A stretch of 33,813 bases of DNA from Moorena sp. SS36440bin_2 (lineage in GTDB: Bacteria > Cyanobacteriota > Cyanobacteriia > Cyanobacteriales > Coleofasciculaceae), in contig WTKN01000032.1 of assembly GCA_011524395.1 (NCBI GenBank), forward strand, positions 1 through 33,813, in the 5' to 3' direction. Under the pieces are notes generated by a model. That model had not been told where the DNA came from. It saw nothing but the letters and a program-made list of their open reading frames with translations, and did not search any database. Positions 23,898 through 31,373 of the stretch are shown here, piece by piece. The translations under genes were made by a program, and so were the position numbers. Every line of letters begins with the position of its first letter. Position 1 is the stretch's first letter.

Positions 23898-24314
23898 ATG
23901 ATGATTTCTACCGCACAAGCCGCTGAATTACTTGGTATCTCTGCCACTCGCGTCCGTTTCCTGTTGAGCAAGGGCAGAGTCAAAGGTGCTTATAAGGTCG
24001 GTAGAACTTGGGTAATTCCTTTATTTGATGGCATGCCAGTGGTCACCCCTGGTACTCGCGGACCAAAGCGGAATTGGTCAAAGCGCACAAATTACACTAA
24101 AGCTGTGATCCACGTTAATCAAAAAGTTATTCGCCAAAATCACAAAACTGGCGAACGCAACCCCGTGATTACCGTAAAACGCGGGTCTAAAAACACTTAC
24201 GGTCATACGGTCGAAGTCAATGGCCCCTGTCGGGTGATGTATCGCCCAGATGAACCCCTACACTGTGGAGCACGGGTATGGATTGAGACAATTTCTGACT
24301 TTAAGGTGAGCTGA
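23898..24314 (+). CDS. Excisionase-type helix-turn-helix DNA-binding protein
   Basis: 138 residues. Residues about 3-45 form an excisionase/MerR-like winged HTH (STAQAAELLGISATRVRFLL then GRVKGAYKVGRTWVIPLFDG), as in the HTH_17 family. The remaining part is basic, rich in Lys, Arg and Asn, and ends with a small beta-rich segment that I cannot name. It probably binds DNA; whether it regulates the host or a mobile element is not clear. Start ATG at 23898 or the next codon, 23901; no strong ribosome site. It stands alone, followed by a tRNA gene. Confidence 0.8.
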   Translation: MMISTAQAAELLGISATRVRFLLSKGRVKGAYKVGRTWVIPLFDGMPVVTPGTRGPKRNWSKRTNYTKAVIHVNQKVIRQNHKTGERNPVITVKRGSKNTYGHTVEVNGPCRVMYRPDEPLHCGARVWIETISDFKVS

Positions 24315-24377
24315 GGTCTAACAGATCAAGTGATGGTAATTTATAGTACACTAGGAAGCTAGTGACTATAAAACTAT

Positions 24378-24449
24378 GGGCGATTAGCACAGTGGTAGCG
24401 CGCTTCCTTCACAGGTCAGAGGTCACTGGTTCGAACCCAGTATCGCCCA
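24378..24449 (+). tRNA. tRNA-Val (anticodon CAC), anticodon stem imperfect
   Basis: Acceptor stem GGGCGAT/ATCGCCC and T arm ACTGG-TTCGAAC-CCAGT are perfect and total length is 72. The anticodon loop TTCACAG places CAC at 34-36. However, the anticodon stem CTTCC/GTCAG has two internal mismatches (29-41 and 30-40), where a normal stem would read GGAAG on the 3' side, and the D stem has an A-C mismatch (12-23). It could be a decayed copy or a functioning but atypical tRNA. CCA is not encoded. Confidence 0.75.
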
Positions 24450-24469
24450 CTCTATTTTGGTCTAGGCAC

Positions 24470-25372
24470 TCAAACAGCCAACCAAACCGAAAGGTCTCGT
24501 TGAATCAAATCTTGGAGTTTCAGGATATCATCACGATAAAATTCCAGCAACTCTTGCCGTTCTTCTTTAGAAAGAGCAGCTTTTTTATTATCAGTTGAGT
24601 TCATGTTGATTAGGGCTGAACGAACAGTTTGCCTCACTTCCACTGGCAGAATGTACTTTAGTCCAGAAGCCACCATAGTTCTGAAGGGATTTTGTTTCCG
24701 CAACAGATCATTAACCAATTTTACTTTAGGAACTTGAGCCACTTGAGCTTTTTTCGATACATCCGGGATAAACGTTTCATCTACTCCAATGAATCGATAC
24801 ATATCCTGGATCAAAGCCACGGGAGTTTTACATAAATCATCGTACAGATAAACTTTAATTTTATCTGGATTAAACGTTTCTAAAAAATGCGTCAATTGAT
24901 CAGTATACAGTCCTTTTTTTAGGGTAAACGACCCCTGAGAGCGAAACTTAATCTGTTCCGATAAGGGTTGAACCTTACCCGCTACATCCGTCGCTTCCCG
25001 AACGTGCATTAAATAATCCGAATAAGCTCGGTCTACGGGATTTCGGAGAATAGCAATCAGTTTAACATCGGGCAAATAACGCAATATTAGCTCAGACGAT
25101 GATTTATAATGAAACAAATAGTTAGGCGATGCTTCTCCAATCGCTATTTCATCCTTAACATCTTGGAAAAGTTTACAATATTTTTCCAAGGTATCAATTC
25201 GATTTTCGTTAGGAGTTACTAGGTCTGGCGATAACGTTTCCCAATCTTTCTCTAAAAAATTGGTTTCCTTAACCGGACTCATATAAACTTGAGGGTGTTG
25301 CGTTAAGTAGTTATAAATAGAAGTTGTTCCTGCCTTCTGCACACCTATAATTAAAAAAGTCGGTAATTTCAT
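24470..25372 (-). CDS. PAPS-dependent sulfotransferase
   Basis: 300 residues from the ATG at 25372; a longer frame to 25450 starts inside repeat DNA. The 5'-phosphosulfate loop is IGVQKAGTTSIYNYL (residues 9-23, K12) and the 3'-phosphate-binding segment is LRNPVDRAYSDYL. The C-terminal end QRDLSVWL matches the family. The reaction moves a sulfuryl group from PAPS to a hydroxyl or amine; the relatives are carbohydrate or glycolipid sulfotransferases of the bacterial Sulfotransfer_1/3 group. The acceptor is unknown; no glycosyltransferase cluster adjoins it. Convergent with the tRNA. Confidence 0.9.
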   Translation of the reverse strand: MKLPTFLIIGVQKAGTTSIYNYLTQHPQVYMSPVKETNFLEKDWETLSPDLVTPNENRIDTLEKYCKLFQDVKDEIAIGEASPNYLFHYKSSSELILRYLPDVKLIAILRNPVDRAYSDYLMHVREATDVAGKVQPLSEQIKFRSQGSFTLKKGLYTDQLTHFLETFNPDKIKVYLYDDLCKTPVALIQDMYRFIGVDETFIPDVSKKAQVAQVPKVKLVNDLLRKQNPFRTMVASGLKYILPVEVRQTVRSALINMNSTDNKKAALSKEERQELLEFYRDDILKLQDLIQRDLSVWLAV

Positions 25373-25752
25373 TTGATTTCTAGGGAGAATAGACAACAAA
25401 CAAGAGGCAATAGGCAATAGGCAAGCTAGCAATAGGGGGGAGCATGTCAATTTTATTAATCCCTGATTCAGATCCCTTAATAAGGGGGGATTTTTAATCT
25501 AATTCCCCCCTTTTCTAAGGGGGGCTAGGGGGGATCTATTTACCTAATTAAAAATTACAAAGGTGACATGCTCCCGGGGGAGTGTGGGGAGATAGGGAAG
25601 TAGCGGTAAATCCACCTTCTTCAAATTTCGCCCCTGACTAGTGACTAGTGTAATTAGCTGATGTGGCCGCTATTAGTTTCTACTCAAATAATACCCACCT
25701 TGAAAGTGGATATCACCAAATATCACCAAGAAACGACTATACACTTCCCTAA
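25373..25752. other. Intergenic region with STRR and MITE-like element
   Basis: 25395-25432 has GGCAATA-type repeats. 25438-25575 is a terminal-inverted-repeat element (listed separately). 25690-25712 has a weak hairpin (CCACCTTGAAAGTGG) that may end glgP transcription. No gene is seen. Confidence 0.5.
25438..25575. mobile_element. 138-bp MITE-like element with GGGAGCATGTCA ends
   Basis: Twelve-base inverted ends GGGAGCATGTCA / TGACATGCTCCC enclose a non-coding interior. That interior has a G/C-block hairpin (AAGGGGGGA...TTCCCCCCTT, then CTAAGGGGGGCTAGGGGGGA). It lies directly upstream of the sulfotransferase start. The interior G/C blocks resemble the palindrome at 7965-7987 and those inside 32479-32576. 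Confidence 0.65.
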
Positions 25753-28311
25753 TTAAGGTAGTTCACTGAGTCGCTTCAACCCAGCAGAGTTCTGGTCGTA
25801 CTCGTCTAGGTCAACGGAAATCGGCTCAACATTCCAAATTTCCTGACAATACTCCCGAATCGTGCGGTCTGAAGAGAATTTGCCCATATTCGCTGCATTA
25901 AGAATCGAAATGCGAGTCCAGTGATCCTGATCCCGATAGGCTTGGCTTACTTGCTTCTGGGTATTGACATAGGACTGGTAGTCTGCCAAAAGCAGGTACT
26001 CATCGCCGTAGAGTAGGGAATCCACCAGTGGCTTAAACAGGTTAGGATTGCGGGGATAGAAGTACCTAGAGCCAATTTGATCCACTACCTGCTTGAGCTC
26101 TTTATTGTTGTAGTAGTAATCCTGTGGGTTATATCCCCCAGCTTTGAGAGCGTATACTTCCTCAGTAGTTAAACCAAACAGGAAAAAGTTGTCTGCTCCT
26201 GCTTCTTCTCGGATTTCAATATTAGCACCATCCAAGGTACCAATGGTTAACGCTCCATTCATGGCAAATTTCATATTGCCAGTTCCAGAGGCTTCCTTGC
26301 CAGCAGTGGAAATTTGCTCTGAAAGGTCGGCTGCTGGGTAAACCTGCTCTCCGAGGGAAACCGAGAAGCCTTCTAAGAAAACTACTTTTATGCGATCGCT
26401 TACATCAGGGTCATCATTAATAATCTCTGCTACTGAGTTGATCAACTTAATCACCAGTTTAGCCATGTAGTAACCTGGTGCTGCTTTGCCAGCGAAAATA
26501 AAGGTTCGGGGCAAGATATCGATCGAGGGATTCTCCTTGATCTGGTTGTAGAGAGTAATGATATGGAGTACATTCAACAACTGACGCTTGTACTCGTGAA
26601 TCCGCTTGACTTGAACATCAAACAGGGAATTAGGATCAACGTTAATATTGTTGTGCAGCAGAATATAATCCGCCAGGTTTTGCTTGTGAAGCTGCTTAAT
26701 CTTGCGCCAGCGATCGCAAAACTCAGCATCAGTAACAAACTGCTCTAACTGTTTGAGCTGGTCTAGATCAGTAACCCAACCCTCCCCAATTTTCTCAATC
26801 ATCAGTTCCGACAATTGAGGATTACTCAGCAATAGCCACCGACGGGGTGTAACCCCATTGGTCATATTAATAAATTTATTTGGCCACAATTCATAGAAAT
26901 CTCGGAGCACATCCTTCTTCAGCAATTCCGTATGCAGTTCGGCCACCCCATTAATAGCATGGCTACCTACGCAGGCTAAATGAGCCATGCGCACAGACTT
27001 GTCAGGTCCTTCTTCAATCAAGGACATTCGTCTAAGCCGGTCATTATCACCTGGATACTTGACACGCAAATCATCCAAGAAGCGACGGTTGATTTCATAG
27101 ATAATCTCTAAGTGCCTCGGTAAGAGTCTCTCAAATAGGCTAACGGGCCAGCGTTCCAAAGCCTCTGCTAGCAAAGTATGATTAGTATAACCAAAAGTAT
27201 TCTTAGTAATATACCAAGCTCGATTCCAGCTCAATTTGTACTTATCCAAGAACAACCGCATCAGCTCCGCCACCCCAATCGATGGGTGAGTATCATTCAG
27301 CTGAATCGCAATTTTTTCATGGAACAGGTCAAAATTACTATTAGTTCGTCGATAATTATTAATAATATCCTGAAGAGAACAGCTAACAAAGAAATACTGC
27401 TGCTCCAGCCGTAGTTGCTTCCCTTGGGAAGTATTATCATTGGGATAAAGAACTTTCGAGATATTCTCAGAATAGATCTTTTCAGTAACAGAACCGGTAT
27501 AGTCGCCACTGTCGAATACCTGAAAATCAAATTCTTCACTGGCACCAGCACGCCACAAACGCAGGGTATTGACCGTATTTTTCTTGTAACCAGGCACTGG
27601 TATATCGTAGGGAGTACCCAAAACCTGCCACTCCGGAACCCAACGTACCCGATACCGCCCTTCCTCATCTTTGTAGGATTCTGTGTTACCCCCGAAATTC
27701 ACCTCAACCGTTAATTCTGGGCGTCGGATTTCCCAAGGGTTGCCGAACCGTAGCCACTTGTCAGGACGTTCAACTTGAGCACCGTCAATGATCCGCTGGT
27801 CAAAGATGCCGAATTCATAACGGATGCCATACCCAACAGCAGGAATTTCTAAGGTTGCCAGGGAGTCCAGGAAACAAGCAGCCAAGCGTCCTAAACCGCC
27901 ATTCCCTAAACCAGGCTCAGCTTCCAGGATTTTCAGGTCATCTAGCTCCAGACCAGATTCGTGGAGAGCTTGGCTGAGCCGATCATATATTCCCAAGTTC
28001 AGCAAATTGTTAGTAAGCTGGCGACCCATCAAAAACTCTGCTGACAGGTAATATACCGTCTTAGTATTTTTTCGAGTATAGGTTTCTAAGGTTTGAATCC
28101 ACCGCTGAAGTAGCCGGTCTCTTACCGTATAAGCCAGAGCCATATAGTAATCGTAGGGTGTAGCCAAAAACTGATTTTTGCCCTGGATATAATAAAGATT
28201 ATCAGCAAAGGCTCGCTTAAGGGTTTCCACCGACATACCTGTGCGGTCATCTTCTACCTTAACCTTGATTTGTTGTGTGAGGTTGGTAGGTTCCTTCATA
28301 GTGTGGCTCAT
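25753..28311 (-). CDS. glgP: Glycogen phosphorylase
   Basis: 852 residues from the ATG at 28311 (a TTG at 28320 and an ATG at 28299 are alternatives; TGGTCAGG precedes 28311). Full family length. The pyridoxal-phosphate lysine is in EASGTGNMKFAMNGALTIGT near residue 680, and the ADSE/GNGGLGRLAACFLDSLA region near residue 130 is intact. It releases glucose-1-phosphate from storage glycogen, mainly in the dark. It stands alone, not with other glg genes. Upstream lies repeat DNA including MITE copy B, about 100 bp from the start codon. Confidence 0.97.
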   Translation of the reverse strand: MSHTMKEPTNLTQQIKVKVEDDRTGMSVETLKRAFADNLYYIQGKNQFLATPYDYYMALAYTVRDRLLQRWIQTLETYTRKNTKTVYYLSAEFLMGRQLTNNLLNLGIYDRLSQALHESGLELDDLKILEAEPGLGNGGLGRLAACFLDSLATLEIPAVGYGIRYEFGIFDQRIIDGAQVERPDKWLRFGNPWEIRRPELTVEVNFGGNTESYKDEEGRYRVRWVPEWQVLGTPYDIPVPGYKKNTVNTLRLWRAGASEEFDFQVFDSGDYTGSVTEKIYSENISKVLYPNDNTSQGKQLRLEQQYFFVSCSLQDIINNYRRTNSNFDLFHEKIAIQLNDTHPSIGVAELMRLFLDKYKLSWNRAWYITKNTFGYTNHTLLAEALERWPVSLFERLLPRHLEIIYEINRRFLDDLRVKYPGDNDRLRRMSLIEEGPDKSVRMAHLACVGSHAINGVAELHTELLKKDVLRDFYELWPNKFINMTNGVTPRRWLLLSNPQLSELMIEKIGEGWVTDLDQLKQLEQFVTDAEFCDRWRKIKQLHKQNLADYILLHNNINVDPNSLFDVQVKRIHEYKRQLLNVLHIITLYNQIKENPSIDILPRTFIFAGKAAPGYYMAKLVIKLINSVAEIINDDPDVSDRIKVVFLEGFSVSLGEQVYPAADLSEQISTAGKEASGTGNMKFAMNGALTIGTLDGANIEIREEAGADNFFLFGLTTEEVYALKAGGYNPQDYYYNNKELKQVVDQIGSRYFYPRNPNLFKPLVDSLLYGDEYLLLADYQSYVNTQKQVSQAYRDQDHWTRISILNAANMGKFSSDRTIREYCQEIWNVEPISVDLDEYDQNSAGLKRLSELP

Positions 28312-28411
28312 CCTGACCAAAAACTTGTCATTCCATTATGAATTCTCTTTTGTCGGAGAGTAACCATGGTCAGTGACTACTCCCATTAACCCCAAGGGCT
28401 TAAGATTTGAC
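28312..28411. other. Upstream region of glgP and start of duplicated segment
   Basis: From about 28375 (CTACTCCCATTAACCCCAAG) the sequence matches 31278 onward, the upstream region of the intact caspase-STAND gene. The match is interrupted by the MITE at 28412-28635 and resumes at about 28636. The glgP promoter lies in 28312-28375. Confidence 0.6.
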
Positions 28412-28635
28412 CTCAGGGGGTGACAAGCGCTCTTTAAAATCTTACAGGGGTGTTTGTTAATGGGGTTAGGTTTTAGGTAAGATTGCCCAAGCGGGATGGA
28501 TTGATTAAAACTATCTATGCAGTTGGATTGGTTAAAATTGCTTCAACTGCTGGAAAATACAACAACACGAGTCGCGCTCATTAAACCTAAAACCTAGAAC
28601 CTGCCTAGGTTTGAGCTTTGTTGTCACCCCTTGAG
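28412..28635. mobile_element. MITE-like element, copy B (inverse of copy A)
   Basis: A 224-bp non-coding element with ends CTCAGGGGGTGACAA and TTGTCACCCCTTGAG. Subterminal blocks (CTCTTTAAAATCTTACAGGG; CTAGGTTTGAGCTTTG) match the opposite ends of copy A at 16121-16362, so the two lie in inverse orientation. It interrupts the duplicated caspase upstream region: in the intact copy only CCAATTGACAA lies between the same flanks (TTTGAC and CTGCTATAG). Confidence 0.78.
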
Positions 28636-28682
28636 CTGCTATAGCTATGTTACCCTAATGAAAATCTCACAACCTCTCTCCA

Positions 28683-29027
28683 ATGACACCGGAATGGGAA
28701 GCCCTAATCGTTGGCATTAACCGTTATCCAGAATACACTAACTTTAACGACCTGACCGTTGCTGGATTAGACGGTAAAAATGTCGCTCAACGATTAGACC
28801 AGTATGGCTATCAACCGTTTCGGATTCAGGACTTACCCCTTGGGTTGACCCAAAAAGGGGCAGGAGGAGTACCGAACAGAGGAATAGTAAAATTAGAGGA
28901 ATTAAGGTCAGTACAACACAGGCCTAAAAAACCGAGGAAGTTTGACCTTCACCGATTGATGAGGAGGTACTTGAGGGATGGTGGAATCCGCAAAAGACAG
29001 GGAAACGAGGCAGATCACCCCAATTAG
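28683..29027 (+). pseudogene. 5' fragment of a caspase-STAND gene
   Basis: The first 77 codons are almost identical to the intact gene at 31374, including upstream DNA. After LEELRS at about 28915 the match stops, before the catalytic His and Cys. The open frame runs on for 37 unrelated codons (VQHRPKKPRKFDLHRLMRRY onward) that I cannot place. It therefore lacks any catalytic residue and the whole ATPase. A duplication followed by deletion or IS-linked loss explains it; a short expressed product is possible but unlikely to be active. Confidence 0.85.
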
Positions 29028-29232
29028 CGTGACATAGCGATCGCGTTCCATGAGTACGATCAGTTCATTGCTGAATTTACCAGGAGCATTTTGACCGAAA
29101 ATCCTGAGGGCGCAAGCCCCTAAATTCCATTTATGGGGTTAGCCCGAACAGGAATTTATTCCCTAACTGTCCATGGGACTTTTGATTACTTAATTCGACT
29201 ATAATAGTAAGTAAAGCCAGCAAACTAAGGAG
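29028..29232. other. Junction DNA and left end of tnpB element
   Basis: 29034-29045 includes GCGATCGCG. 29105-29155 has hairpin-forming GGGCGCAAGCCC and AATTCC...GGAATT blocks typical of an IS605 left end; the exact boundary is unclear. GGAGGTGATAG at 29228 precedes the tnpB start. Confidence 0.5.
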
Positions 29233-30569
29233 GTGATAGTGGTGCTTGTAATGGAGTTCAAAGCAGTTCTTAATAAATCTCAAGAAATCGCGATAATTGA
29301 GGCGATCAGGACAGCCCGGTTTGTCCGAAATAAAGTACTTCGGTATTGGATGGACAATCGTGGGGTGGGCAAAAAAGAATTGTACCGTTACAACACCCAA
29401 ATACGCGAAGATTTCAAGTTTGTCAAAGACCTTAATAGTCATGCTTGCCAAGCTTCAGTAGAGAACGTAGAACGGGCGATAAAAAGGTTTTACGATAATT
29501 GTAAGAAAAAGACCCCTGGCAAGAAAGGCTATCCCCGTTTCAAAAAACATTCTCGGTCAGTTGAGTATAAGCAATCGGGTTGGAAATTGTCGCCCGACAA
29601 AAAATTCATTAAGTTTACCGACAAGAAAGGTATTGGGAAGGTTAAACTCAAAGGCACTTGGGACTTATGGCGTTTCGACCAAAAACTGATCAAGCGGGTC
29701 AGAATAATCCAAAGGGCGGATGGTTATTACGTTCAATTCTGTATCAAATTAGACAATCACGAACAACTAGAAGCTACCGGCTTTACTGTTGGTTTGGACG
29801 TAGGGCTGAAAGAATTTTATACGGACTCAGACGGGTATTCAGAACCAAATCCAAGGTTCTATCGCAAAAGCGAAAGACGTCTGAAATTTTATCAGCGTCG
29901 GGTTTCCCGGAAAAAGAAAGGCTCTGCTAACCTAAGACGCGCAATTAATAAGCTAGGCAGGACACACCTCAAAATAAGTAGGCAGCGTAGTGAACATGCC
30001 AAGAGACTGGGAACGAAGTTACCGCAAGAAGAGTGCAGCCAAAGCAAGTTGGTAGGCTATGCATCTGCATGTGACAGATTTTGTTGTAAGGCTGCACTCT
30101 TCTAAGGTTTCATCTCCGGCGCGTTGCGTAATCCGGTCTAACGACCTGGTCGCTTACGTTCGCGTAGCGTGCCGTAAGGCAAGATTTGAGAGTTAGAAAC
30201 CTGGTAAAGAATCATTGTATTGCCAAGTCTATTAATGATGCTGGTTGGTATCAGTTTAGAGAATGGTTGGAGTATTTTGGTCAAAAGTTTGGTCGGATAA
30301 CTATTGCAGTTAATCCTGCTTATACAAGTCAAAATTGCTCCAGTTGTGGTGAAGTTGTGAAAAAGTCACTATCAACTAGGACTCATGCCTGCAAGTGTGG
30401 TTGCCAGCTAGACAGGGATCACAACGCCGCCAGAAATATCTTAACGAGAGCCTTAAGTACGGTGGGACACACCGGAACTTTAAGCAACGCTTGGGGAGAG
30501 GATGCCTCTACTTTTCTTGGTTCCGGCCTGGAAAAGCAAGTAACCTCGTTGAACCAAGAATCCCCCTGA
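29233..30569 (+). pseudogene. tnpB: Broken tnpB, canonical zinc-ribbon type
   Basis: The N-terminal part (29233-30009) has RuvC-I GLDVGLKEF and runs to SEHAKRL. The C-terminal part (from about 30176) has LRVRNLVKNH, the zinc ribbon CSSCGEV...CKCGC and RuvC-III LDRDHNAARNIL. Between them two insertions break the frame: a 109-bp element at 30010-30118, and about 22-25 bp between codons for LVAY and DLRV (30150-30174). Removing both restores ARCVIRSNDLVAY-[E]-DLRVRN. The start is taken at 29233; the ATG at 29251 (MEFKAVLNK) is the better match to TnpB. Not functional as one protein. Confidence 0.88.
30010..30118. mobile_element. ~109-bp dispersed element, copy 2, inside tnpB
   Basis: It is bounded by GGAACGAAGTTACCG and AAGGTTTCATCTCCG. 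Perfect 14-bp inner inverted repeats AGAAGAGTGCAGCC / GGCTGCACTCTTCT lie at 30027-30040 and 30090-30103. The interior GTTGGTAGGCTATGCA is inverted relative to copy 1 (23639-23744). Its excision would restore the tnpB sequence exactly, which fixes both boundaries to within one base. Confidence 0.78.
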
Positions 30570-30591
30570 TTCTATCAGTGGGGAGTGTCAA

Positions 30592-30671
30592 CCTTAATCA
30601 TTCATGGAACAAAGCCATTCTCAATTATTATTCTCTTAGCAGAATAATCAACATAATACTGAGGTCAAATA
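30592..30671. other. Short spacer upstream of secreted-protein gene
   Basis: AT-rich, with a possible ribosome site TGAGGTCAAATA just before 30672. No other feature is seen. Confidence 0.4.
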
Positions 30672-31172
30672 ATGAACACAGTAAGTCGTTATCAATCTTT
30701 TTATCAATGTTTGAGGTTGCTGTTCCTCGCCACACTCGTAGCCATCCTCGTGCTCGGAGGTTTTCAGACCAGGGGTCTTAATGCTAGTGCGGACAATGTT
30801 TGCATCGATGGAATCAAAATCAATGGTGATTACGAATGTAACGGAGGATGCGTCCTCAAAACAGCAACTGGAGATCTGGAATTCAAGGAGGTATCTGACG
30901 AGATAGATATCGTGAGAAACTTTGAGGAACAGGAAAATTTTTATGAGGTTGTCATCCTCGGCAAAAATGGATTTTTCGAGGTTGAAATCGGCCCGCTTGT
31001 TGGACATACCCTGCGGACATCGACAGCGATGGTATCGGACAACATTTTCCCAGTCCTTGAAGATTATGTCTTCGAGACCGATGGCTGTGATGCAAAGAGT
31101 TTCAAGAAGAGCGTCCGCAACCCCAGCCAGGAAAACTTCAAGAGCTGTATGGTGTCTTGCGAAAAAAAGTAG
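30672..31172 (+). CDS. Secreted cysteine-containing hypothetical protein
   Basis: 166 residues. Residues 1-41 look like a signal peptide: a polar N-region, a hydrophobic stretch (LLFLATLVAILVLGGF), then a likely cleavage after LNASA. The mature part has six cysteines, two close together near the start (YECNGGC) and two near the end (KSCMVSC), suggesting disulfides outside the cytoplasm. I recognise no family. It lies between the tnpB element and the intact caspase-STAND gene. A frame on the opposite strand (30648-31319) is as long but has no signal or family features and is rejected. Confidence 0.65.
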   Translation: MNTVSRYQSFYQCLRLLFLATLVAILVLGGFQTRGLNASADNVCIDGIKINGDYECNGGCVLKTATGDLEFKEVSDEIDIVRNFEEQENFYEVVILGKNGFFEVEIGPLVGHTLRTSTAMVSDNIFPVLEDYVFETDGCDAKSFKKSVRNPSQENFKSCMVSCEKK

Positions 31173-31373
31173 CGGAATAAACTGAGATCTTGCACCATTG
31201 TCATTAATCCTAGGGTGGGCAGTGCCTACCAACGCTGCCCCACCCAGGTAGGAAAAGGAGTACCTGCTTGTGTCACCGACTGCTCCCATTAACCCCAAGG
31301 GTTTAAGTATTTGACCCAATTGACAACTGCTATAGCTATGTTACCCTAATGAAAATGTCACAACCTCTCTCCA
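31173..31373 (+). promoter_or_regulatory. Upstream region of the caspase-STAND gene (duplicated upstream)
   Basis: 31205-31245 has a hairpin (GGTGGGCAGTGCC...GGCAGC region, CCTAGGGTGGGCAGTGC / GCTGCCCCACCCAGG) that may end the upstream gene. From about 31278 the sequence is shared with 28375-28682 and so was part of the duplicated unit. CTATAGCTATGTTACCCTAA probably contains the promoter. Confidence 0.5.

Larger units (their letters stand above)
29095..30591. mobile_element. IS1341-type (tnpB-only) IS605-family element, inactive
   Basis: A single broken tnpB without tnpA. The right end has hairpin CCCCTGATTCTATCAGTGGGG and finishes AGTGTCAA at 30591, like the other IS605 element in the window. 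The left end is approximate. It is itself the target of two later insertions (30010-30118 and about 30150-30174). Confidence 0.72.

Noticed and set aside
23898-24314. Phage or plasmid excisionase marking a prophage
   Set aside because: No integrase or phage structural genes are present nearby; HTH_17 proteins are also common as lone regulators.
30648-31319. 223-codon open frame on the minus strand
   Set aside because: It overlaps the plus-strand gene at 30672, which has a signal peptide and a ribosome site. The minus frame has neither, nor a recognisable motif.
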